A DNA stretch of 26,082 bases. It comes from Hypsibius dujardini (taxonomy: Eukaryota > Tardigrada > Eutardigrada > Parachela > Hypsibiidae). Both the position numbers and the translations under genes were made by a program. Below are positions 11,910 to 20,472 of this stretch, one piece after another (the stretch's first letter is position 1; the number at the start of each line of letters is the position of its first letter). Where the stretch lies: positions 1 to 26,082 of the forward strand of contig LRSR01005036.1 of NCBI GenBank assembly GCA_001579985.1, given 5' to 3'. The notes under the pieces are model-generated. The model did no database searches. It was not told where the DNA came from and worked only from the letters and a program-made list of their open reading frames with translations.

Positions 11910-12168
11910 TAATAATTGAACAATCAACCAATCAATCGATCAACCAGCGGAGCTCCGGAGCAATCGGAGCGGAGTTGATTGAAACAATCAACCAATCAAC
12001 CAGCGGAGCTCCGGAGCAATCGGAGCGGAGTTGATTGAAACAATCAATCAATCAACCAGCAGAGCTCCGGAGCAATCGGAGCGGAGTTGATTGAAACAAT
12101 CAACCAATCAACCAGCAGAGCTCCGGAGCAATCGGAGCAGATTTGATTGGTTGATTGTTTAATTATTA
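11910..12168. mobile_element. Palindrome-ended element with 56-bp tandem array (putative MITE)
   Basis: The ends are inverted repeats of about 26 bp: the left begins TAATAATTGAACAATCAACC and the right ends GGTTGATTGTTTAATTATTA. The interior is four copies of a 56-bp unit (CCAGC markers at 11944, 12000, 12056, 12112). Each unit is itself partly self-complementary: outer CAATCAA/TTGATTG and inner GCTCCG/CGGAGC. It has no coding capacity. TA or TAA could be a target duplication but is part of the repeat, so insertion is not proven. It may instead be an inverted repeat grown by minisatellite expansion. Confidence 0.6.
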
Positions 12169-12561
12169 CCCATGCCCCGCCCCCTTTTGTCGTACTTCAA
12201 ATGAAACCGTATTAATACATTTTTGTAAAAATTAAAATATACTGCAACTGCACATGGCTTATTTGTGACGCACATAAAGGTGCTTCATTTCTTCGGGACG
12301 AAAAAATGGCCGCGCAAGACCACGCCCATTTCCTTGTATAAATTTCGATTAAAATTCCAGTTTTTCACGTTGCCGCTCGGCAGCCTGATTTCGTTACTTA
12401 ACACACGAACTGATTTATCCGGATGTGTCCCGACCACACAATTTCCAATATCTACAGCCAATTCCCCCTCGGACCATTCCATCGCAAGTTCGAGTTCAGG
12501 TTTGTGAACCCGTTTTATCAATCGTGTCTGTTGCATAACCAAAAGCCTCAACGCTCCGTAT
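12169..12561. other. Unique spacer between two palindromic elements
   Basis: About 390 bp. The minus strand is open for 88 codons (12285-12551) with fairly balanced composition, but I recognise no family and no supporting splice context, so I do not call it a gene. Confidence 0.4.
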
Positions 12562-12817
12562 GGGCACGTTATAAAACATGCACTGCACTAGCGCACTGCT
12601 CTGGCGCACTGCACTGGCGCACTGCACTGGCGCACCGCACTGGCGCACTGCACTGGCGCACCGCACTGGCGCACTGCACTGACGCACTGCACTGGCGCAC
12701 TGCACTGGCGCACTGCACTGGCGCACTGCACTGGCAGACAGCGATGCGCCAGTGCAATGCGCCAGGGCAGTGCGCCAGTGCAGTGCGCCAGTGCAGTGCG
12801 TGTTTTATAACGTGCCC
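12562..12817. mobile_element. 256-bp inverted-repeat element with 13-bp minisatellite arms
   Basis: Both ends are the near-perfect inverted repeat GGGCACGTTATAAAACA (left at 12562, right-end complement finishing at 12817). Inside, each arm is built from a 13-bp unit ACTGGCGCACTGC: about 12 copies on the left (to about 12737) and about 4 on the right in reverse complement, around a short spacer near 12738. The whole can fold as a hairpin with unequal arms. Flanks TCCGTAT and TCGGTGT agree at 5 of 7 positions, a possible decayed target duplication. No coding capacity; superfamily unknown. Confidence 0.72.
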
Positions 12818-13440
12818 TCGGTGTGTGGTAACCACAACAGCAATCCTTGTGTGTGTGTGGGCAAGCAAATATATGTAAAAATTGTAAGCGTTACGCGTTT
12901 CCTCACATGACACGAGAGGGTCCCCGTCTATCCCGGCGAGACAATTACATAACAGTCTCATATCGCGCGCGGTTCAGTCAGGGTGTGTGTTTGTCTGTTG
13001 CGAAAGGGGAAAAGATACAATACGTAACACGACATTGGTCATGTAAAACGTACACTGCGGTGACCTTGAGCTGTGGGACGGACGGACGGACGGACGGACG
13101 GACGGTCATTTCGGTCTCCGGCTTCCTTCCAGCTGGCTCGCGACTCGATATTGTGGCTACGTGTGTGACTGACTGACTGGATGTAAGCGTTGGACTGTGC
13201 AATCTGAGCGACTTAATTATGCAACACGTCCCTGTCGACAGGCCAAGCCAATTTCCGGCCGCGCAGGGGCCTGGACTGGAAACCTAACTAAACCATTGTC
13301 CGTGTCGCGAATGACATCCAGACACGCGGTAATCGTATTAGACACGTGAAGTATAGCTTTCAAAAGCGAATTTTCCAGTCAGAGGCACTAGCGCATTGAT
13401 GAAATAGACAAGCAGAGTTCACATATAACAAGCAACGACA
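12818..13440. other. Non-coding stretch with (GGAC)n
   Basis: Unique sequence apart from a (GGAC)n run at 13076-13105. No exon seen. Confidence 0.5.
13076..13105. repeat. (GGAC)n microsatellite
   Basis: About seven consecutive GGAC units. Confidence 0.97.
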
Positions 13441-13451
13441 CAAAAGACACA

Positions 13452-13710
13452 AGCATCAACAGACACCGACACAGAAACAGACACAGGCACAGACACAGGC
13501 ACAGACACAGATACATACACAGACACCGACACAGAAACAGACATAGACACAGACACAAACACAGACATAGACACAGTCACAGGCATAGACACAGACACAG
13601 ACACAGACACAGACACAGACACAGACACAGACACAGACACAGACACAGACACAGACACAGACATAGACATGGATACAGATACAGATACATATGTAGACAT
13701 AGGCATAGAC
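13452..13710. repeat. (ACAGAC)n hexanucleotide array 6 (inverted sense)
   Basis: About 43 hexamers: a pure central ACAGAC block (about 13580-13660) flanked by variant-rich ends (ACAGGC and ACCGAC on the left; ATAGAC and ACAGAT on the right). This is the longest hexamer array here. Confidence 0.97.
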
Positions 13711-14504
13711 AGACCTGTGCACGTAAATGCGTGCTGCAGACACTGACAGGGAGTGCATACTCCGTCAGGCATAATTTCACTTACCGAAACTCGAAAACAA
13801 CAGTAGGAACGATATCCTCCAGGTCCTTTGCAAACGACGACGATGACGTATATATACTGCTCGTCCGGGATGCTGCTGCTGATGATGATGAAGTAATCCC
13901 CCCGTTCCGTCGCGTCTTCGTCCTTTTGTCAGTCAGTCAGTCAAACTGTAAGGGTTCGCGGAATATTATTATCGAGGTCGGGGAACGCTCGCCGCAGTGT
14001 CAAGGACACGTCTTATTACACAACCCAACACACACACGTTGTATATATGTACTGTACAACGCGCGATCGAGAGACTCGAAATTCATTAAAACCCAGGCAC
14101 ACCGCGCACCGCCGTAGTAAAAGCAACCGGAATTGTGTGTATGAATATACGCAAAAAGAATCCAAGCCAAGACAGACACAGACAGCGAGAGGGAAAATTA
14201 TAATGATTTATCGAAAACCGATAATAGTTGAGACATACACACACACACACTCTCACAACTCTGACTGCGGCGACTTGTGTGTGAAAGAGAGAGAGAGAGG
14301 GAGAAAAAAAATGTTCCGACGTTCTCTGGCGCGCGGGTCGATCGAGCACGAACACAACGGGAGGAGGCAATGAACTTGCCCTTCCTTCCGATGAACCCGC
14401 GGCTGTATGATGTATGGTATGATGATAGCTGTACTCGAAAACGTATAGATAGGATTGTACAGTACGTAATCAAAGCAAGCCGTGCGAAGAAAACGGGTTC
14501 TCTG
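13711..14504. other. Non-coding stretch, no gene recognised
   Basis: Unique sequence with GCTGCTGCTGATGATGATGA at about 13873, CACACACACACAC near 14237 and a GA run near 14287. The overlapping frames on both strands look non-coding. Confidence 0.45.
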
Positions 14505-14599
14505 ACTGTCTCTCCGTCTATTTGTCTGTCTGTGTCTCTGTGAAACTGCCTGTCTGTCTGTCTGTCTGCCTGCTCTGTCTGTCTGTCTGTCTGTCTGCC

Positions 14600-14637
<38 letters not shown>
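14505..14637. repeat. (CTGT)n microsatellite
   Basis: CTGTCTGT runs with CTGC and CTCTGT interruptions. Confidence 0.97.
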
Positions 14638-15283
14638 ATTGTGTCTCCCTGTCTCTCCTTCACTTTCCTTTTCGAAAACTGTCCGAGAGTGGGTGTATGT
14701 ATTTTTGTATATACTTACCACACAGAACACTTTTCAAGGTCTAAGAATAAGTTCCCCGTCGTGTAGTGGGTGCGCCAAGTCAGCTGGTTTAATAGCACAC
14801 AGCACTCGCGGGCAAGAAAGCAGTCAGACAACTCTCCTCAGACAACAGACAAGGCTAATCGACACGAGGCGGTATAAGAATCTTTTTTGGCAGCGGACTT
14901 GGAACTTGCGAAATATATACACACATATACTCACGTATACTGTAGAGGATAGGGCGCGCAAGCTTTGCCCTTTATCCGGCCATCCATCCATCCAAGTTCG
15001 GGCGACACTAAACAGACCCGAATTGAATCAACATTGCAATATCAAATTTTTCGCTTCAGCATTTCCCGCGCGGCGCTATGCAATCACTTCCGGTGTGTGT
15101 CTGAGAGATATACTTAGCCAGCCCTGGCAAGTCAGTCAAGGACCCAGGCTGCCCCGTCGCACGATGAAAGTTGTGCGGGCGAGAGAGAGAGAGTTCAGAC
15201 CTTCAGACAGACGTGCGGAACGACTCAGACATTATTTGTAAGGAAGAATGTGTGAGACAATTCCATTCAGACGTCAGTAAGAC
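14638..15283. other. Non-coding stretch with a 200-codon open frame of doubtful status
   Basis: The + strand is open at 14639-15241, but its translation begins within the CTGT array, is rich in Arg and Ser, and has no recognisable domain. GC-moderate sequence can give such frames by chance. I do not call it a gene. Confidence 0.45.
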
Positions 15284-15450
15284 ACGATTCAGACATCAAG
15301 TGACAAGGTTGTCTTGGGGTGAATTTTAGTTCAGGATGATTTCAGGCACGAGTTTTGCACGATTCAGACATCAAGTGACAAGGATGTCTTGGGGTGAATT
15401 TTAGTTCAGGATGATTTCAGGCACGAGTTTTGTACGATTCAGACATCAAG
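15284..15450. repeat. 75-bp tandem repeat, about 2.2 copies
   Basis: ACGATTCAGACATCAAG starts at 15284, 15359 and 15434, spaced exactly 75 bp; the second copy differs from the first by only a few bases (GGTTGTCTTGGGGTGAAT against GGATGTCTTGGGGTGAAT). Confidence 0.95.
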
Positions 15451-17016
15451 GAATGAGAATTGTCTGGAAAGACATTGCATTCAGGCAACAGTACAGCTTG
15501 TTTAAGACATGAAGTGTCAGGCAAAAAGACGTTTCTGTTTTTGAGTTCGATCCCGAAAGCGCAAGGTGAGTGGTACGGAACAGTGGGCAGACATGCAGAA
15601 GAAAAGTAGATCGAAAGTGTGTAGTAGTGTGTGATTCATTCAGACTTCAGCCAGGGTGCAATGCTCTCCTTGCCTTGATTATTGCCTGCCGTGAAGACCT
15701 CTACCGTGTGTGTGTCGGTCGAGAGACCCCGTTCGTTAGCCTCAGTCTTGCGTAGTTTATATTATTGATATTTTTCCGCACGATGTTGATCCAATATGGT
15801 TGTCTGTGTGTCTGTCTGTGTCGGGTGGTGGCGCAGTAGTTAGTCGTGCAGTATTGCGTCGTCGTCCGCTGGCGTACATTACTCCTCATCATCAATCGCC
15901 GCTGTGTGGCGCCATGATGATTTGAGAGTCTGCGGAAGCGAAGACCCACAAGTGCTCTCTCTCTCTCTCTCTCGGTGGAGTGGGAGGAGCAGCAGTGACG
16001 ACAGCTGTCTGCCTGTCTGCTTGTCTGTGAGCTGTGGTCGTCTACGTAGTGTGATGCCTGTGAGATGCTTTTCGAAATGTGTGTATAAATAAAAATCGAT
16101 CGCCCTTGTGGGCGTGCGTTACGCGGTCATCATCACCGCTTTCTCTTCGGTTGCACTGTTCGCACGTCACAGTGACTGACTAGTCTGCCTGTGTGTGACG
16201 TAGGCATGGTTCCCGGCTCCAGGGTTCGCGAGGATCGCTGCTTCACCGGGTCCTTGAACTGCCAGCAACAGACAATTTAGTGTAATGTTTGAATTTGATA
16301 CCAGAACAGAATAATTTGAATTATTGTTGGAGAAAACAAGAAAGAAGGGCGTCCGAGTCAGATTGTCCACGCATTGTATCAATCCATAACGATTGATTGA
16401 TCGATTGACGCTCATTTGATTGTGTTGTGAATTGAGAGCCGGTTGATTCTTTGATTGAAAATCACCAACATTTCCAGTTTTGCCTTAAGAACAGATGTAA
16501 AACTGCATTTAATTGCTTTTCTATCCGCACGAGGGAGCTGAAATTTACGAGGGCAAGCGAGAGAAGCGCTCACTGCAAGCCTGCAATTTTATTAGCTCAG
16601 TACGACATGTTGCAAGCACTCTTTATGGCAGCGCCACCTGTCGGTAGACTTTGCGTGCGTACGTGGCAGTTGGCCGTTTGTACACTGAGTACACACACTC
16701 ATTGATTGATTGGTTGCATTCTACGTTCATTCACTTCCATTCATTCACGATGTCTACTACACACTTGGTCATATTACAGCACTGCCTAAGCGGAGCCATT
16801 TAGCTCGGTCAGTGCATAGTTTTACGCATTAACCGAGATAAATGGCTTCATTTGACCAGCGCAATCATTTGCGCCAATTGTACAGGTGCACAGAAAATTT
16901 TTAATATGTACTATTTATTTGGTACTTTATGCTTGTGAGATTAGAAAGTGGAAATTTCGTGTCTTGAAAGATTTTTGCTTTTTTTCGGTTTTATTTTTGA
17001 ATTAATTTTGGCCCAC
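15451..17016. other. Region upstream of SAYSD1
   Basis: TTCAGAC/CAGGCA words continue to about 15650. A (CT)n run lies at 15954-15973. A stem-loop with MITE-like words lies at 16795-16853. GATT words appear near 16390-16450 and 16700. The last 150 bp before the SAYSD1 ATG are AT-rich and presumably include its promoter and 5' UTR; I cannot place a transcription start. Confidence 0.55.
16795..16853. repeat. Imperfect inverted repeat (stem-loop)
   Basis: GAGCCATTTAGCTCGGTCAG pairs with TTAACCGAGATAAATGGCTT across a short loop containing GTTTTACG. Words such as CTCGGT and TAACCGAG resemble the MITE arms at 17895 and 24045, but in inside-out order. Confidence 0.6.
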
Positions 17017-18322
17017 ATGGAGCCGAAGGAGAATTCTAAAGCCAAGGGAACGATTGCGGATCTGGCGGAGTTTCGACGACGTAAGGCTGCTCAGATGAAG
17101 TTGGCGGAGGAGGCCTTCACGAGACCTTCAGTCGAGTTGAAGTCGGTAACGCCGAAAAAGATCTTGGAAAGAGCATCATCGGGCCCGGAGGTGGAGAAAA
17201 ATGAAGAGAATTTCGAAGGAAACTCCCCACGAACTCCCCCAGGACCAGGTCTTCTTCCTCGTCTTCAGCATAACACGCCGTGGAATCGCTTCTCCAAGTG
17301 GCTCTATCAGCTTGTAAGTGGACATTCAAGGACATTCAAAGCCGGTGTGGTGTAATACAGAAATAGAAAACCTGTTTTTTAGTGGGCGATGCGCTGGTTG
17401 ATTGATGAATTGATTGAGCTGCAATCTTAACCTTCTTTCAATCGATTGATTGGTTTGATTGACTACATTGCATTCTTCGTAAACCCTCTGTCGATTGATT
17501 GATTGGTTTGATTGACTACATTGCATTCTTTGTGAACCCTCTGTCGATTGATTGATTGGTTTGATTGACTACATTGCATTCTTTGTGAAACGATCCTCCC
17601 CTTCCAGCTTATTGATTCAAAGGAATTTTTTTTCAAATTTCTTTCTTACTATCGATATAATTATTGCCAGAATTTCGGGATAGTGGATGGTAAGTGATGT
17701 CGGAAATGACTGTTCAATGTCGCGTTCTAAATAGTGTTGGCATGGTTCGGTTGCAACCGCGTAGGAACTTTCTCAATCAACCAAGCAATCAAATCGCGCC
17801 TGGGCCAACACTAGTCCTCAACACATTAAAATTTAAAATTTGGTTTGATTTGATTGATTGATGAGTTGATTGATAGTTTGCGATTTAGAGCTAATACACA
17901 CGGGGCAAAAATCTTGCGCTGACCGAATTATGGACTTTAACTCGGGGCCATGTACAACAGCCACGCTTCGAACGAGTGTAATGGCTTAACTCGGTTAGCG
18001 CAACGTTTTTGCCACGTGTGTACGCTCGATTGATCGGCTTGATTGTTAGATTACCGGTTGATTGATGCGTTCATTGGACTGCGATTATGGACTTGGACTC
18101 TGGATTCGTACGGTTGATTGGCTTGATTGTTGGATTTGTTGACTTCTTTTTCGAAATTATGATTTTCATTGATTAAATGGTGATTATTTTGCAATCCTCG
18201 GCACTACAATCGATTTCATTTGTCTCGAAAGATTGTGGAGATATTTCAGGTTAAATGGGAATGGGAAATGGTTTAGTGCGCAAGTACGGAGCTGGTTGAT
18301 TGAGCTTTTAGGCAGCTAATGT

Positions 18323-18363
<41 letters not shown>

Positions 18364-18364
18364 A

Positions 18365-18406
<42 letters not shown>

Positions 18407-18901
18407 GTATTTTGCGTCGTGGGAGTGTCTGATTGATTGGTTGACTGACTCAGTGAGTGACTTTCATGGTTTAATTTGTTTCTCTGCTTACAGGTGATGC
18501 CGGATCATTTGATAGCAGCAGGTAATGCCCCTGCGCTGGTCGACGAAGCTGGCGAGGAAGATTTCATCAGCGACCCCGACGAAGTGGAATCAGTGATCGA
18601 TGACAGGGAAGCCGTTCCCGCCACTTCCCTCGCCGGAAAAGTACGCTTTCTCATGCATTCGTACTATCTATGGTGGGTGCTGGCGTGGCTGTGCGGGTTC
18701 TCCCTGGCGGTGCGCTTCGGCTGGGGCGCGGTCTTCTTCTGCCTGTCCGTGCTGGTTGTGATCTCCAAGAGTCTCAATGACACCCGCAAAAGGAAACGCG
18801 GCACGCCGAGCGCGTATTCCGTCTTCAACGCCAACTGCGAGCGGATTGAGGGAACACTGGACGCGGAACAGTTGCAGCGACAGATGTTTCTGGGATTTTG
18901 A
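17017..18901 (+). CDS. SAYSD1: SAYSvFN domain-containing protein 1 homologue (two exons)
   Basis: Two coding exons, 17017-17313 and 18494-18901, are joined in phase 0 by a GT-AG intron (donor gtaagt, acceptor cttacag) and give 234 residues. The start is the ATG in CCCACATGG; the frame is open upstream without another ATG. The N-terminus carries a basic LAEFRRRKA segment (about residues 16-24) like that of vertebrate SAYSD1, then a low-complexity linker and a PWNRFSKW segment (about 88-95). Two adjacent hydrophobic segments (about 156-173 and 175-190) precede the diagnostic SAYSVFN motif at about 205-211, followed by NANCERIEGTLDAEQLQRQ, which closely tracks the family C-terminus. In animals the family is an ER-membrane factor that binds UFMylated ribosomes at the SEC61 translocon and helps clear stalled translocating chains; that role is inferred here from homology. 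The protein is somewhat longer than the ~180-residue human form. The first exon boundary and 5' UTR are not defined. Confidence 0.92.
17441..17590. repeat. 53-bp tandem repeat anchored on GATT, about 3 copies
   Basis: The marker GACTACATTGCATTCTT recurs at 17461, 17514 and 17567, a period of exactly 53 bp. Each unit contains CGATTGATTGATTGGTTTGA. The copies are almost identical, so the expansion looks recent. It lies in the SAYSD1 intron. Confidence 0.92.
17895..18022. mobile_element. MITE-like palindromic element, copy 1
   Basis: The 128-bp segment begins TACACACGGGGCAAAAATC and ends GTTTTTGCCACGTGTGTA. The two ends are imperfect inverted repeats of roughly 35 bp (consensus arm CACACGTGGCAAAAACCTTG, then CGCTAACCGAGTTA). 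It is bounded by TA on both sides, as in Tc1/mariner-type TA target duplications. It has no coding capacity. A second copy at 24045-24169 aligns along its full length when this one is inverted, including the interior GCTGTT.TACA and CGAGTTAAAGT blocks. Superfamily assignment is inference from the TA ends. Confidence 0.8.
18327..18407. repeat. (GATT)n microsatellite
   Basis: About 80 bp of nearly perfect GATT repeats, interrupted once by ATTAATTG, near the 3' end of the SAYSD1 intron and about 90 bp upstream of its acceptor. Confidence 0.97.
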
Positions 18902-19364
18902 TGTGCGTCCGTCTTTCGGTCTTTTTTCCCGGTTTTTTATTCCCAATCAATTAATCGATCAATGGGTTTCCACTGTAAATCGTGGAGTTCCCACTTTGAA
19001 CGTAGAAGTGGAATCGTTGCAATGGAACTGAAATTGTAGAGTTGTTCATTGTGGAATTGGAATGTGATGGATTTTGTGTCTGTATATGGATTGTGGAAGT
19101 GGAATTTGCCACTTTCTGTGTCTGGTGGAGGTGGAAGTGATCATTTTTCGCCGTTGGAATCGGTGTACGTGGAGTGTAATTGGACTTTGCAGTGCGTTCA
19201 CACTCAACGAGCTCTTCAAAAAAGCTTTTGCCACCGTCAAGGACTTCCTCCGAAAATCTCACTCTTCTGCATCACTGATCCCGGTGCAGTTTTTTTATTG
19301 CTTCTCCTATGGTATAGTTTTTTCAGTCTGGACGCTAATTTAATCTCAAATTAAGTTTTTTAAA
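18902..19364. other. SAYSD1-eIF3h intergenic spacer
   Basis: The 463-bp spacer between the SAYSD1 stop and the eIF3h ATG must hold the SAYSD1 3' end and the eIF3h 5' UTR. I find no canonical AATAAA after SAYSD1. The first half is rich in degenerate TGGAAGTGGAATT repeats. The second half (19190-19300) contains an open, exon-like segment with an AG acceptor-like start (see findings). Close same-strand spacing would fit compact gene packing, but nothing shows co-transcription. Confidence 0.6.
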
Positions 19365-20440
19365 ATGGCGTGGAGAGCACCGGAACATTCGGTGTGGGAA
19401 GATGAGAAACCAGTCCAGACTGTTCAGTTAAGCTCACTGGTAAGCGGATATTTTCCCTGTTTTGAGTGTTCCTATAACTGCCAGGACTTTACGCTGACGA
19501 ATTTCTCGGGGTTGACAGGTGGTGATGCAGATTATCAAGCAGTGCGAGGAGCAGAGAACCCTCGGAGAGCACGCGCAGGGATTTATTTGTGGCTTGCTTG
19601 AGGACGGTCGGCTTGAGGTGACGCATGCGTATCCGTCGTTGCGGGGTGTGGATGTGAATGATCCGGAGACAGAAGGTTAGTCGTGTGCTGGAAGTTGAGG
19701 TGAATTTTATGTGAGTTTGGAGAGTTGAGACTTTGTACAGTATGTTTTTCGGTTGATTGGTTGATTGTTTGCTTGCATTTTAATAGAGTCAATTGCTGCG
19801 ATTGATTGGTTGATTGTTTGCATGCAATTTAATAGAGTCAATTGCTGCGGTTGATTGAGTCATTGACTGGAAATTGGCTTATCAGAAATATTTTGATATT
19901 TAAAATATTTTATGAATATTTTCTTTCAGTGTTCTATAACGAGGAGATGGGACGTCGACTGCGTCAGCAGAACGTGGACAATCTCATCGTGGGTTGGTAC
20001 AAGAGCGCCGTCTTCGGGTCGTTCTTGAACCGGGAGGTCTTCGAGTCGCAGTATGAGTATCAGTTGACAGCGGAGGAGTCGGTCGTGCTGATCTACGACC
20101 CCGTACGCACCGCACAGGGACTGCTGACACTGAAGGCCTACCGACTCGGCCCGGAAGTCATGAAGATTGTCAAGAAGGATGGATTGGAGTTCTCCATGGA
20201 AAGGTTTGTGTACTTGGAATGCATTTCCTTTGATAGATTGATTGATTGACTGACGGGGACTTCTTTGTAGATTAGCATTCTTGGTTGATCGCATTGTTGT
20301 TTAAATATCTTTTTCGAATTCAAATCCACGTGCAGAGTTTATTTTTAAAAAATATCGTGCTTATTTAGGATCTAAAGTCGCTTTTTGAGCGATTTGAAAT
20401 ATCTTTTGGAAATATATTTCCACAAAACTAGTTGATCGAT

Positions 20441-20472
<32 letters not shown>

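Larger units (their letters stand above)
17314..18493 (+). other. SAYSD1 intron 1, repeat-rich
   Basis: This 1.18-kb GT-AG intron contains a 53-bp tandem repeat (17441-17590), scattered GATT tracts, a 128-bp palindromic MITE-like element (17895-18022) and a long (GATT)n array (18327-18407). I see no open exon in it. Confidence 0.85.

Noticed and set aside
12285-12551. 88-codon minus frame with fairly protein-like composition
   Set aside because: No recognised family, no splice context and no neighbouring exon; it may be chance. Kept only as a note on the spacer.
12423-12961. Frames of 76-151 codons through 12.5-12.9 kb on both strands
   Set aside because: Produced by the 13-bp minisatellite (39-bp frame cycle), which is open on both strands.
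8954-13710. CRISPR-like regular arrays or telomeric repeats
   Set aside because: Hexamer arrays have no spacers, and the unit (TCTGTG) is not a known telomere repeat such as TTAGGG.
14639-15241. 200-codon + strand frame
   Set aside because: Starts in a microsatellite, has no domain, and is Arg/Ser-rich; no splice partners.
15545-15560. GTTCGATCCC, tRNA B-box-like
   Set aside because: No matching A box or pairing arms nearby.
19926-20294. 122-codon minus frame opposite eIF3h exon 3
   Set aside because: Shadow of the strongly conserved eIF3h coding exon on the + strand.
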